A stretch of 64,000 nt of DNA, taken from assembly GCF_021044425.1 (NCBI RefSeq), contig NZ_JAJNEC010000007.1, forward strand, positions 806,001-870,000, in the 5' to 3' direction. The notes under the pieces were generated by a model that was not told where the DNA came from, ran no database searches, and was given only the letters and a program-made list of their open reading frames with translations. The DNA comes from Niabella pedocola (GTDB lineage Bacteria; Bacteroidota; Bacteroidia; Chitinophagales; Chitinophagaceae). Positions within the stretch are counted from its first letter, which is position 1. Each line of letters opens with the position of its first letter. A program made the position numbers and the translations under genes. Shown here in pieces: positions 9,022-17,681 of the stretch.

Positions 9022-10377
9022 TTGCATCCCGGTTAAATTAATAATATCGTCCGGCAGCGGCAATGCATATGCCGGATCATTTGCCGGCAGCGTTATCAAG
9101 GCACCATTAACAAAACGAGCCGGTACAATATGCGCACCCTCTTTATTCAGCCGCTTTATGTCTGCCCACCGCAGCCCCCGCATCAGTAATTCTTTTCTCC
9201 GCTCCAGAAGTATCAGCTCCAAGACAGCAGCCGCATCATTCTGTGCCAGTTCCTTGTACGGTACATTTTTATTCCATCGTTTTTTTAGTAAATCATTGAG
9301 GTCCTTTAAGGCCGCCTGCAATCGCGCGAGGCGCGCATTACACTCCGCCCGTATCAGGTAAATTTCGTCCGTTGCAATACCCGAGAAGTACCGGGCCACC
9401 CCAACACCGTACATACCTTTAAACTCCGAATAAGGTTTGCCTGCGTTAAAAAACAGCTTTTTTCTCAGATCGTTCTCATCATAACGCGCATACAACAAGG
9501 TATCTGCCATCGCACGTTTATAGGTTTTGTCAAACAGCTCACGCCCCCAAAGGCTCATGGTCGTATAAAAAACAGTTTCCCCGCTATACCCGGCGTTTAA
9601 AAACGGGTTATCATTATCTCCAATCGTATTATAATCCAGCAGATCGTTTTTTATAGTAAGACACTGGTCTGCATACCGGAAGGCACTGTCATAATTACGC
9701 ATAGACAAATAGGCCCGTGCCAGCAATCCCGATGCGGCCGCTTTTGAAGGCCGGAATACATGATTACTGGTATCGGGCAAATACCCCAATGCCTCTTTTG
9801 CATCGGCAATGATGCGATCATATGTTTCCTGCACGCTGCTCCGCTTTGAGGAAATTTTGAAATCGGATTGCACCCTAAGATCAATTCCCAGGTCGGTAGC
9901 AGCCGAAGAGGCATCGTAGGCTTTTGCAAAGGTCCACGCCAGGTTCAAAAAAGCGTAAGCACGGTGGAACAACGCTGCCCCCTTGATATAATTCCATTGA
10001 TCCTTATTGGTTTCATTCTTTTCAATTCGTACCACTGATTCAAGGCACAGGTTGGAATAATATACCGATGTATAGCATACGGACCAGTTGTTACTAAACT
10101 TATAAGGCAGCGATCGCCAGCTATAAACGCTACTCAGCCGGTCCTCCATTGTCTTCAGGGTCTTTTCCTCAATAAAATAATCATCGGCAGATGCTTCGCC
10201 GAAAGCGGGTGTAACTGAAATATTAAATACATCCGAATTATCCAGCAGCGCCTGCAACACCCGCAGGGAATTGGGGATATCGATGCTGGTGTCGCTTTTT
10301 TTATCCAGGAATTTGCTGCAGGAAATGCATCCCGCAACACAAAACAACAGCAGTATAACAATAATAATGGTTTTCAT
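9013..10377 (-). CDS. SusD/RagB-family nutrient-binding lipoprotein
   Basis: A 454-residue outer-membrane lipoprotein. Signal peptide and lipobox end near Cys18-Cys21 (VAGCISCSKFLD), and the body has the TPR-rich SusD fold with the C-terminal SusD_RagB part (EIYLIRAECNARLARLQAAL then LLERRKELLMRGLRWADIKRLN). SusD proteins sit on the outer face of the outer membrane, bind the glycan or peptide, and cap the SusC transporter. It lies 19 bases downstream of its SusC partner in a SusC-SusD order, with a thioredoxin-like gene upstream. Substrate unknown; shorter than typical glycan SusDs, so peptide or other cargo is possible. Confidence 0.92.
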   Translation of the reverse strand: MKTIIIVILLLFCVAGCISCSKFLDKKSDTSIDIPNSLRVLQALLDNSDVFNISVTPAFGEASADDYFIEEKTLKTMEDRLSSVYSWRSLPYKFSNNWSVCYTSVYYSNLCLESVVRIEKNETNKDQWNYIKGAALFHRAYAFLNLAWTFAKAYDASSAATDLGIDLRVQSDFKISSKRSSVQETYDRIIADAKEALGYLPDTSNHVFRPSKAAASGLLARAYLSMRNYDSAFRYADQCLTIKNDLLDYNTIGDNDNPFLNAGYSGETVFYTTMSLWGRELFDKTYKRAMADTLLYARYDENDLRKKLFFNAGKPYSEFKGMYGVGVARYFSGIATDEIYLIRAECNARLARLQAALKDLNDLLKKRWNKNVPYKELAQNDAAAVLELILLERRKELLMRGLRWADIKRLNKEGAHIVPARFVNGALITLPANDPAYALPLPDDIINLTGMQQN

Positions 10378-10396
10378 ATTTACGTTTTATAATTGG

Positions 10397-13300
10397 TTAA
10401 AATCCGGCCTGTAATCCGATTGTGAATTGCGGCCGGGGAGGTATGGTGTTGGTATAATTATAATCAGGGTCCAATCCATATTTATTCAGCCGCCACAGGA
10501 TGCCCAGGTTGGCCACATTAAAACTTATGGCGGCATCCTTTATAACGGTGCGCGCAAAGGAACGGCGATAGAGCAGGTTGATGTATTGAAGCCGCACATG
10601 ATCGCCGCGAAACACGTGAATTTCGGACGCCGTATAAAAAGTATTCCGTTGCGTAAACTGCGGATAGTTGGTGTATACCAGTGCCGGAACATTCGTTGCC
10701 GTTTCATCGCCTTCCTGCTGCCAGCGGTTTGTATATTCCGGATGTCCCAGTCCCGTACTGAACAAAGTCTGGTAGTTCAATGCCTCCTTCCTGAAGTAAT
10801 AGCCCAGCTTGTAAACCAGGTTACATGAAAACTCCAGCCCCCGCCATCGAATGGCATGATTCCAGGCTCCATAAATGACCGGATTTGCAGGACCTATAAA
10901 CCGGATGTTGCCCTCCTCCCCTTTATTATTTGCCTCAACACGTATGGCCGTATAGTCCGTGCTTAAGGTATCATTCAGATAGCCCATTGGATCGCCCTTC
11001 TTATTTAATCCACCCCATTTATACGCCGCAATAGCGTACAGCGGCTTCCCAACAATGGGTATGATGGTATTACCATTACCCAGGAATAACGATACCTGCT
11101 CTGCACCGGGGCCAAAGTATTTGGTGGTTTTAGCCAGGGTATAATTAAAAATAACACCCGTGTTATAATTAACCCGGCCATCCGTTATCTTAAAATTCAG
11201 GGAGGCATCAATACCATTGCCTTCCATATTGGCCACATTCATTTCCATTGTAGACGCACCGCCCCAGGCCGTATAGTTAAAGGGGGCCGGGCCATACAGG
11301 TCTTTTCCTTTTTTATTATAATAATCTATGGAGCCTGTAACCCGGTTCTGCCTGTAGCCAAAATCGATACCGATGTTCAATTGTCTTGATTTTTCCCAGC
11401 GAAGTGACGGGTTATTCGGGGTGGAGATACTTCCTCTTAAAAAGCGGGAAATGTTATCATCGCTGAGGTATACAATCGCATCTGCTGTTTTATTAGGATT
11501 TACGATACCGCTGGTACCCAGGGTTGCCCTAAGCTTAACGTAATTAAACAAGGCGGAATTAAAGAACCGTTCTTTAGAAATTTCCCAGCCGATACCTGAA
11601 GACCAGAAGGGATTCCACTTATCATTGGTTTGTAATCCAAAGATATTTGCCGCATCTCGCCGCAGGCTGCCGTTTATAAAAAAACGGTTATACAGCGTAA
11701 TGGCCATATTCCCATATACAGATACAAAGCGATTGCTAACAACGCCGCTTTTTTGTGGCGCAAAGGGAATGGTGGATGTAAACCCAGTGATAAATGTGGG
11801 GTAAGCCGTATAATAATCCACAGGCGTATTGGAGAGCGGGTCTTCCCGGTAACCGTAGATACTATAGCTACCACCACTGGTCAGCGTACTGCGCAATTCC
11901 ATCCCTGCCAATGCAGATAGCGCTGTAATCGCTCCCTTCCACCTCCGGTCATAGGCCAGCTGTGCCCGGCCATTCTGCGATTGCAGACGGGAATAATTGT
12001 TCAATAAGATCCCGCCCCGCGGCACCCGGAAAACATCGGCAGCAGCAGTGGCGCCTAAGCGGGTAAACAGGTTCACCTGGTTACGGGCATAGTAACTCTC
12101 CGCCATATACAATTTATCGCTATTACCCGTTTGTTGCTGATACTGGTAGCTGGCATAAAGATTCAACCCGTCCAGAATGTTTACCGAAAGTCCGACAGAA
12201 CCAATCAAATCCTCCCGGGTTGTTTTGTCCCGGATAAAATCATTGTCCGTTGCCGGGTAATAATTCCAATCCAGCAGCCGCCCCATCCCGGCGGTATCTG
12301 TATAACTCCGCTGCCGGTCCTTCGCCAACACCACCGGGTTTCCATCCTCGTCTCTGAAACGGAGGTATGGCAGCGCCAGGTTACTGTAAAACTTAATGCT
12401 GTTATACGCAGGGCTCCCTGCAAACATGGTCGTTATGGTATAGTTGGCTCCTGCATCCAGTGTCATCCGTTTTCCCAGTTTAAAACTGCTGTTAAAACGA
12501 ACGTTTACCCGGTTGTTTTTTGAGCGGTCATAAAGTGCCGTCTTGTCGTAATTACCTCCCAGCATCCAGGCGGCAGTACTGCTTCCGCCCCTTACGGTTA
12601 CACTGTTTTGAAGTATGATACTTCCGGTATTGTACAGACTGTTATACGCCTCTCTTGTATCACCTTTTTTCAGATAATCGATCTGGGCAGCAGAGTCTGC
12701 AGCGGTTATGGAACCATTCCGCCTTTTTAAAAACACCTCTACCGCCGGTGTAATCCCCAGTTTCGAAACATTGCTGATCGTGCTGTTAAAATAGCCGTTA
12801 CGAAACAGGTATGCCTCCACCCCAATATATTCCACCACGCTTAATTGCCGGTATTGATACAGGTCCGGCCGCTCCGTAATAATGGCATTGCTGCTGATAT
12901 CTACCCGCGTCGGGGTACTGAATTTTCCCCTTTTTGTAGTAATCACAATAACCCCGTTCCCACCTTTTGCACCATAAATGGAGGTGGCCGCGGCGTCCTT
13001 TAACACGGTGATCGACTCTACGTCATTCGGGTTTATATTCCGGATATCCCCATCGTATGGAAAATTGTCCAATATGATCAACGGATCCAGCGGTCCGTTA
13101 ATGGTACTTTCTCCCCTTATGGAAATAACCGAAGGGTTATTGACATTACTGGTATTTTTACCGGCTTTAAACAACATCCCCGGTGTTACACCGTTAAGCC
13201 GGTCCAATACAGAAAGCCCTTTTTGCTCATTTAGCCTTTCGTTTGTAATCACAGAAAAACTGCCGTTAACTTCATTGGGTTTTAATTTTTGATAGCCGGT

Positions 13301-13618
13301 ATTAATGGTTACCTCCTCCAGTTGCTGATCCCGGGGCATTAAGGATATGATCAGATAAGCCTCTTCCTTTTGAACCTTTACGTTTTGAATGGTATAATTA
13401 ATATGTGAAATCACCAGGGTATCGCCATCGGCTATCGAAAGTGCAAATGCACCTTTCAAATCCGTACGTTCTACCCCATTTCCTTTGGTAATAAGCGTAG
13501 CTCCCGCAACCGGTAATCCTGTAACCGAATCTTTAACCAATCCCTTCAGGAGATGCCTTGGTTGTGCGCCTGCTACTGCCAGCAGCAATACGCAAATTGC
13601 AGTAAGTATCTGTTTCAT
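10397..13618 (-). CDS. SusC/RagA TonB-linked outer-membrane transporter
   Basis: A 1073-residue TonB-dependent transporter. It begins with a signal peptide cleaved after AGAQ, a CarboxypepD_reg-like beta-sandwich at about 22-100 (VKDSVTGLPVAGATLI), then the plug domain with the SusC signature (GESTINGPLDPLIILDNFPY, about 165-185, and SIYGAKGGNGVIVITTKRG near 213-231). A long beta-barrel follows, ending in an aromatic-rich strand with terminal Phe. There is no STN domain, so no direct FecR signalling is expected, unlike the SusC near the window end. It follows the thioredoxin-like gene by 16 bases and precedes SusD; probably one transcript. Confidence 0.95.
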   Translation of the reverse strand: MKQILTAICVLLLAVAGAQPRHLLKGLVKDSVTGLPVAGATLITKGNGVERTDLKGAFALSIADGDTLVISHINYTIQNVKVQKEEAYLIISLMPRDQQLEEVTINTGYQKLKPNEVNGSFSVITNERLNEQKGLSVLDRLNGVTPGMLFKAGKNTSNVNNPSVISIRGESTINGPLDPLIILDNFPYDGDIRNINPNDVESITVLKDAAATSIYGAKGGNGVIVITTKRGKFSTPTRVDISSNAIITERPDLYQYRQLSVVEYIGVEAYLFRNGYFNSTISNVSKLGITPAVEVFLKRRNGSITAADSAAQIDYLKKGDTREAYNSLYNTGSIILQNSVTVRGGSSTAAWMLGGNYDKTALYDRSKNNRVNVRFNSSFKLGKRMTLDAGANYTITTMFAGSPAYNSIKFYSNLALPYLRFRDEDGNPVVLAKDRQRSYTDTAGMGRLLDWNYYPATDNDFIRDKTTREDLIGSVGLSVNILDGLNLYASYQYQQQTGNSDKLYMAESYYARNQVNLFTRLGATAAADVFRVPRGGILLNNYSRLQSQNGRAQLAYDRRWKGAITALSALAGMELRSTLTSGGSYSIYGYREDPLSNTPVDYYTAYPTFITGFTSTIPFAPQKSGVVSNRFVSVYGNMAITLYNRFFINGSLRRDAANIFGLQTNDKWNPFWSSGIGWEISKERFFNSALFNYVKLRATLGTSGIVNPNKTADAIVYLSDDNISRFLRGSISTPNNPSLRWEKSRQLNIGIDFGYRQNRVTGSIDYYNKKGKDLYGPAPFNYTAWGGASTMEMNVANMEGNGIDASLNFKITDGRVNYNTGVIFNYTLAKTTKYFGPGAEQVSLFLGNGNTIIPIVGKPLYAIAAYKWGGLNKKGDPMGYLNDTLSTDYTAIRVEANNKGEEGNIRFIGPANPVIYGAWNHAIRWRGLEFSCNLVYKLGYYFRKEALNYQTLFSTGLGHPEYTNRWQQEGDETATNVPALVYTNYPQFTQRNTFYTASEIHVFRGDHVRLQYINLLYRRSFARTVIKDAAISFNVANLGILWRLNKYGLDPDYNYTNTIPPRPQFTIGLQAGF

Positions 13619-13634
13619 ATATGCGATTAAATGG

Positions 13635-14228
13635 TTAGCGAATTGGAGTCACATTTTTTTTACTGATTTTAGGACGTATGTTTTCCTCGGCTGCACGCAG
13701 CTGCTGTAATACGGCATGAATGCCCGCACTATCTATAAAATCCGCTGAAGTTTGGGCCAGCAGTTTTCCTCTATGCGACAGCCACGCATAGTTAGGATTC
13801 GCAAAATTCCGGATCGTTTTTCGCAGCAGGGTATCCTCAATAATGATCGGCATCCGGAAACGGGTATTGTTCTTTTGTTCCCAGTCTTTAATAAAGGCAC
13901 GCACTTTTTGCTCCGGCTCATAGGTAACCATTATAAACTGGATATTTTTATTGTACTGTTGTTGCAGTGCCTCCTCTTTAGGAAACATAACAATACAGGA
14001 CGCACAGGTAGTAAACCAGAAGCTAAGGATAACGACCCGTCCCTCAAAATCAGCAAGACAAGCCGTATTGCTTTTATAGTTAATGAATTTACCCAGCGGC
14101 ATGGATCTTTTAACGTAATCTCCAATAAACAAGGGAGCATCCGCAGTTCTTAAGTCATAACCGTAGTCCTGGCCAATAAGGCCAGTATATAGCAATGCCA
14201 GCACGCAAGCCAGCGTTATTTTCTTCAT
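13635..14228 (-). CDS. Short thioredoxin-like (TlpA/redoxin) exported protein
   Basis: A 197-residue exported protein: signal peptide (ACVLALLYTGLIG), then a thioredoxin-fold domain with a vicinal C-A-S-C active site in FWFTTCASCIVMFP near residues 75-88. TlpA-like proteins reduce or exchange disulfides in the periplasm. In Bacteroidota they often lie beside SusC/SusD pairs, usually as about 400-residue forms with an N-terminal DUF4369-type domain; here that domain is absent. First gene of the SusC-SusD run, 16 bases from SusC. Its 5' leader (14229-14275) is duplicated near 14711-14765 in front of a truncated relative. What it acts on is unknown. Confidence 0.8.
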   Translation of the reverse strand: MKKITLACVLALLYTGLIGQDYGYDLRTADAPLFIGDYVKRSMPLGKFINYKSNTACLADFEGRVVILSFWFTTCASCIVMFPKEEALQQQYNKNIQFIMVTYEPEQKVRAFIKDWEQKNNTRFRMPIIIEDTLLRKTIRNFANPNYAWLSHRGKLLAQTSADFIDSAGIHAVLQQLRAAEENIRPKISKKNVTPIR

Positions 14229-14275
14229 ACAAAAGCATTAAAAGGTAAAGCAATATTGTTTAGATCATCATGGGC
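14229..14275 (-). repeat. 5' leader repeat, copy 1 (with copy 2 at 14711-14765)
   Basis: Sequence directly upstream of the intact thioredoxin-like gene matches the sequence upstream of the truncated copy. The core GTAAAGCAATATTGTT is identical at 14245-14260 and 14728-14743, with matching flanks. The repeat is transcript-leader or promoter DNA and shows that the two start regions are related by duplication. Confidence 0.7.
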
Positions 14276-14485
14276 ATCCTAACATCAGGTATTGTATTTT
14301 ATATAGTGTTTGTATTCTAAAAATTGTTTTTAAGACCATGTCTCCGATTAACGAAAACCATTGTTTTTTCGTGAGCACCTTTACGTATTCGTTGCCCCAG
14401 GCACCTGCCATCGGCATCCGCGTATGCAGATACCGTATCACATCCTTACAAAAAGTCGCCGCTATTACAATCTTTTTAAAGCTGT

Positions 14486-14710
14486 TTAGTTTGGGATCGT
14501 CGCCGGTTCAAGCTTTTTATAGCCACATTGTTTTACATTTATCAGCATAGCGTTTAAATAAGGTCTCGCATACAAACGAGTGCTGATTGTAGTGTGAAGT
14601 GTGACATCCGGTAGGCGCCCTCCTGCCGTTAGCAGAGACGGAGCGTTTTTTTGTGTGGTTAGCGCCTGGCATAAAGGTACCATAACGCCGAAGAGCGTCG
14701 TTTCTTTCAT
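14486..14710 (-). pseudogene. Truncated second copy of the thioredoxin-like gene 5' end
   Basis: Starting at the ATG at 14710, the frame encodes a signal-like segment and then GGRLPDVTLHTTI, which matches the G-x-x-[LA]-P-D-V-T-L lead-in of TlpA proteins. The thioredoxin core and CxxC are missing: homology stops after about 40 residues and the frame ends at 14486. The leader just upstream (14711-14765) is nearly the same as that of the intact gene at 14228, sharing GTAAAGCAATATTGTT and a following TGGGCAT. I read it as a broken duplicate. Farther downstream on the same strand (14277-14480) a further open stretch without recognisable domains may be more of the wreck. Confidence 0.55.
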
Positions 14711-14800
14711 ATACAAGTGTTTAAGCAGTAAAGCAATATTGTTCAGGTTATCAAATGGGCATAAGCAGATTAGCATGATGCAGTATGTTTATGCCCGGTA

Positions 14801-14847
14801 GCCGGGTGCAGGGAGGCTTAACATGAAAATACCGCCTCCCGCCCGGC
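14801..14847. other. GC-rich hairpin
   Basis: Arms GCCGGG-TGCA-GGGAGGC (14801-14817) and GCCTCCC-G-CCCGGC (14834-14847) pair over 13 bases with a small asymmetric bulge and a 16-base loop. It stands in a stretch with no confident gene. A 87-codon open frame at 14823-15086 starts inside the loop and has no recognisable family, so I treat the region as structured non-coding DNA. A terminator, a mobile-element end or a small RNA are all possible. Confidence 0.5.
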
Positions 14848-15075
14848 AATACGTTACACCGGGTTCTTGGGCTTACTGGCAAACCGCGCGTTATATAAGG
14901 CTTGATCTAGGCCTCCCGAATGGGGAACACGCTTTTGCAAGTATAAATAATATAACAGCATTTCACTCATCTTATAAAAGCATAGATGAGTCTTTTCCCC
15001 TCCTTACCAGTAAGCCGGAGCGTAAAAAAATAGGCGCGGCGCTCAACTTACCGAATAGAGGCCCTGAGAAGCCCT

Positions 15076-15134
15076 GGAACGGATAAGAGAGCCCACGCCC
15101 GGGTCGTGAGCTATTCGTCTTATCGTCTCGTTCC
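15076..15134. other. 59-base long imperfect hairpin
   Basis: Nested inverted repeat: GGAACG (15076-15081) pairs with CGTTCC (15129-15134); GATAAGA (15082-15088) with TCTTATC (15118-15124), leaving a four-base bulge; an inner near-palindrome AGCCCACG/CGTGAGCT surrounds CCCGGG. It marks the point where moderate-GC sequence gives way to the AT-rich leader of the XRE genes and the toxin island. Could be a mobile-element terminus, a recombination site or a structured RNA; nothing decides between them. Confidence 0.55.
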
Positions 15135-15248
15135 AATTAGAAATTTCTCAGGTTTCTATTCAAGACTCAAAGCGAATGCTTCAAATATTTTTATGAAGTA
15201 GTCGCAAATTTATATTTCTTAACACAAATATAAATAAAAAATCATATT

Positions 15249-15266
15249 GACGTATTATAATACGTC
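15249..15266. promoter_or_regulatory. Perfect 18-base palindrome, probable operator of the XRE gene
   Basis: GACGTATTATAATACGTC is identical to its reverse complement and ends 34 bases before the ATG of the XRE-like regulator at 15301. That position overlaps the expected promoter or leader. Perfect palindromes immediately upstream of small helix-turn-helix genes are commonly autoregulatory operators; binding here is inferred. Confidence 0.55.
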
Positions 15267-15300
15267 TAAATTTTTTAAAATTTCTTCCAGATTGCTTTTA

Positions 15301-15621
15301 ATGAAAGCGCACGAAAAGAAAGAAAAAAAAGAGATTACGTTTCAGTTTGCTGTGGCACTATATAAAGCGATGGAAGACGCCAATTTCAATCCTACAAAAC
15401 TAGCCTTAGAAATTGGAATGGAAAAATCACATATGCAGCTTATTGCTAACGGCAAAAAGAACCTTACTCTATCCTCTCAAATTGCAATAGCCACTGGTTT
15501 AGGAATTTCCTATACCCAGTTAGCTGCTTATTTCGACGGTGTTACCAAAGCTGACGAAAAAAAATTTATTGAATATCAAAAAAAGCAACAAGCACTGAAA
15601 GCCCATAATAAGAAGAGCTAA
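15301..15621 (+). CDS. Small XRE/Cro-type helix-turn-helix protein
   Basis: A 106-residue basic protein with an XRE-type DNA-binding fold at about residues 14-75: FAVALYKAMEDANFNPTKLA, then EIGMEKSHMQLIANGKKN as the turn and recognition helix, and a third helix with LGISYTQLAAYF. The tail is Lys/Gln-rich. The frame is open from 15247 but the ATG at 15301 begins the family-like part and keeps the 18-base palindrome outside the gene. It has no obvious toxin partner. The neighbouring gene at 15769 encodes a related-looking small regulator, so the pair could be a local control module for the toxin island; inference only. Confidence 0.75.
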   Translation: MKAHEKKEKKEITFQFAVALYKAMEDANFNPTKLALEIGMEKSHMQLIANGKKNLTLSSQIAIATGLGISYTQLAAYFDGVTKADEKKFIEYQKKQQALKAHNKKS

Positions 15622-15719
15622 TGAAGGCATCAGGAACGTTATAGCCAAACCTAAGATTCCGGCAAATACAAAACAAGGCACGACACCTTCTTGATGTAAA
15701 TATATAAAAAAACAAACCA

Positions 15720-15735
15720 TTACGCTACACCGTAA
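15720..15735. promoter_or_regulatory. Inverted repeat upstream of second XRE-like gene
   Basis: TTACG-CTACAC-CGTAA lies 33 bases before the ATG at 15769, the same kind of position as the palindrome in front of the first XRE gene. Short arms make it a weak operator candidate. Confidence 0.3.
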
Positions 15736-15768
15736 CAAAAAATATTTTTAAAAGATATTTTTTTCCGT

Positions 15769-16098
15769 ATGATTGATGATGGAGTGTATCGGATCAAGTG
15801 CAGGTATGCGGTGGCGCTGCAAAAACTTATTCAGGCGAATAAGAAAATAAACCGTGCGTCTGGCAATACGCCGCACCCCGGGGCAGACGACAGCTATGGC
15901 AAGCTATCAAGCAGTACCGGCATCCGTAAAGGGACTATTTCTGACACCATTACTGCTAAAACAGATATCAAGGGCTCTACCCTCTACCGCCTGCTGGGTG
16001 CACTGGGCTACAGCCTGGCACAATTCGGCGCTGTATTTGATGCCGTAACAGAAGCGGAAATAGATGCGCATATGGCCTTACTGACAAAGGGTAAATAG
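15769..16098 (+). CDS. Small XRE-like regulator
   Basis: A 109-residue protein with a helix-turn-helix-like core: AVALQKLIQANKKIN, then YGKLSSSTGIRKGTISDTI as the probable turn and recognition helix, and LYRLLGALGYSLAQFGAVFD as a closing helix. The overall pattern parallels the 106-residue XRE protein upstream. A frameshifted copy of this gene lies at about 27071-27341, some 11 kb away in the same direction, so the gene takes part in a duplication that brackets the Rhs genes. No characterised homologue recognised; the DNA-binding role is inferred from the fold pattern. Confidence 0.6.
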   Translation: MIDDGVYRIKCRYAVALQKLIQANKKINRASGNTPHPGADDSYGKLSSSTGIRKGTISDTITAKTDIKGSTLYRLLGALGYSLAQFGAVFDAVTEAEIDAHMALLTKGK

Positions 16099-16589
16099 TA
16101 CCGTTTATATGGCTGCAGCCTCCAACAGATGGCGATATAGATGCATTGAGCAACATAAAACCCCAGCCTATTGAGAGCGCTTAGGAGCACTATAGGCAGC
16201 AGAATATCTGGATTACTGCCACGGACAATTTTAATGGGTTACTACCGACGATCAATATATTCATTTTCGGCGTTCTCTGCCCTTATTATGTGAGCCCTCA
16301 GATTGGGGGCTAAGAAAAGGATTACCTTGTGCGGTTGCTTTTGAGAGGTATTCCAAACGTCATTTTCATTATAAATCTATTAAACTACAAACAACAAAAA
16401 AATAAGTATAAATGCGTATTTTCACTGTTGCAAGTATTTAATAGTATTGTATTGTAATTCAATACCAAAAAAGGCCCCTAAAAAAACAGCTTGCCACAGC
16501 AACGCAAAACGATTAAAAACTTTCTGTTTAAAACAACATTTTGAAAAACGAGCTCCTCCGAGAGAAATAATCTTCCTCTGTCAATAACA
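16099..16589. other. Non-coding stretch before the LuxR gene
   Basis: No gene recognised in 490 bases. The 3' half is AT-rich and must hold the LuxR-gene promoter. At 16406-16425 the motif GTATAAATGCGTATTTTCAC closely resembles GTATTAATGCGTAATTTTCA at 26909-26928 upstream of the large Rhs-like gene; both are preceded by A/C-rich AACAA-type sequence. Confidence 0.4.
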
Positions 16590-17243
16590 ATGCTCAAAAC
16601 CACATCAATCATGAGTACACTTACATTAACTAACTACGATTTGGCACCCGAATGCTCCGCAATGCTATTTAAAGCATTTGGAAAAACGATGACCATTAAA
16701 AACTGGACTACAGTTAAACATTTAAGCTATCACGATGATATAACACTGGTTATTTCAAAAACAATCAACGACCTGCCAAAATTTCTTTTTGAGCAATCTT
16801 CTACAATGAGCAGCAGAACCATTTTAATTTCTGAACAATTTTCGCCGGCAACGATTAACCGGCTGCTAAAACGAAACCTGTCAAGCTTTATCGATTACAA
16901 TGATTTAACAACCGACGTATTGGAAACGGCTTTAAAAGCCTGCTCTATGGGCAACCTGTTTATTTCAAAATCCATTCTCAATTTGTATAAAAGCGCTCCT
17001 TACACCGAAGAAATCTTTACCCTATCAAAGCGGGAGCTGGAGATCATAAAATTAATCGGTGAGGAATTAACTACCAAGGAAATTGCATCTGAACTATATC
17101 TCAGCAAAAGAACTGTTGACACGCACCGGCAGAACGTGATGAAAAAACTGAATGTAAAAAACAACGTTGGTCTTATAAAAACTGCCATTCTAAATAACCT
17201 GATCTATAACTATCTGGCCCTTATGGCAATCCTAGCACCATAA
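16590..17243 (+). CDS. LuxR-type regulator with degenerate receiver domain
   Basis: A 217-residue protein: an N-terminal half (about 10-130) shaped like a response-regulator receiver, and a C-terminal LuxR helix-turn-helix at about 145-202 (LSKRELEIIKLIGEELTTKE, then LYLSKRTVDTHRQNVMKKL). The usual acidic pocket and phospho-acceptor Asp of receivers are not visible; the early strand reads TLTNYDLAPE. It may therefore work without phosphorylation. An alternative ATG at 16611 would remove seven residues. It is the only dedicated regulator inside the island border, divergent in orientation from the minus-strand toxin and immunity genes. Control of those genes is a reasonable guess. Confidence 0.8.
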   Translation: MLKTTSIMSTLTLTNYDLAPECSAMLFKAFGKTMTIKNWTTVKHLSYHDDITLVISKTINDLPKFLFEQSSTMSSRTILISEQFSPATINRLLKRNLSSFIDYNDLTTDVLETALKACSMGNLFISKSILNLYKSAPYTEEIFTLSKRELEIIKLIGEELTTKEIASELYLSKRTVDTHRQNVMKKLNVKNNVGLIKTAILNNLIYNYLALMAILAP

Positions 17244-17681
17244 CATCCGACCAATATATCCACTTATTACTTTTTATCATACTACAGCTAACGGCTTTTT
17301 CCCCGCAGGCCAGGTCCGGTACTATAACTGCTTATGGCGTGTTGACTCAACACTGGTAAACCCCACCTGATCCAAGCACTGCTTGCATCTACCATGAGGT
17401 TATTTCAGGAACTCGGTTACCACTGATGCAAACACAAAACCTGGGCAAACAGACCATAGAATTTTACCCGTTGCAAGATGCGTCACGAGCAAATGAAACA
17501 GGATGTACTAAAAAGTTTTCTCAAAAGATTATTTATCCTCAGGTTAATTAACCGGGGCATCGCCACGGTTCGTAGCAACAATCGAGAATTATAAACCGAT
17601 GCTATGTTACATAAAGGCAACCCTAATACAGCAGCATGAGCAAAAAAAATAGGGGTGAGCTTCTATATTGAAAAAATACCG
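17244..17681. other. Gene-free stretch after the LuxR gene
   Basis: I see no gene. A short plus-strand open run ending near 17551 (containing QTIEFYPLQDASRANE) could be the tail of a lost gene but has no family match. The stretch separates the plus-strand regulator from the minus-strand lipoprotein gene; the two genes converge here, so terminators may be present, but I see no strong hairpin. Confidence 0.35.

Noticed and set aside
14823..15086. Plus-strand open frame of 87 codons
   Set aside because: Its start lies in the loop of a hairpin, its translation resembles no protein family, and codon composition looks non-coding. Possible but unsupported.
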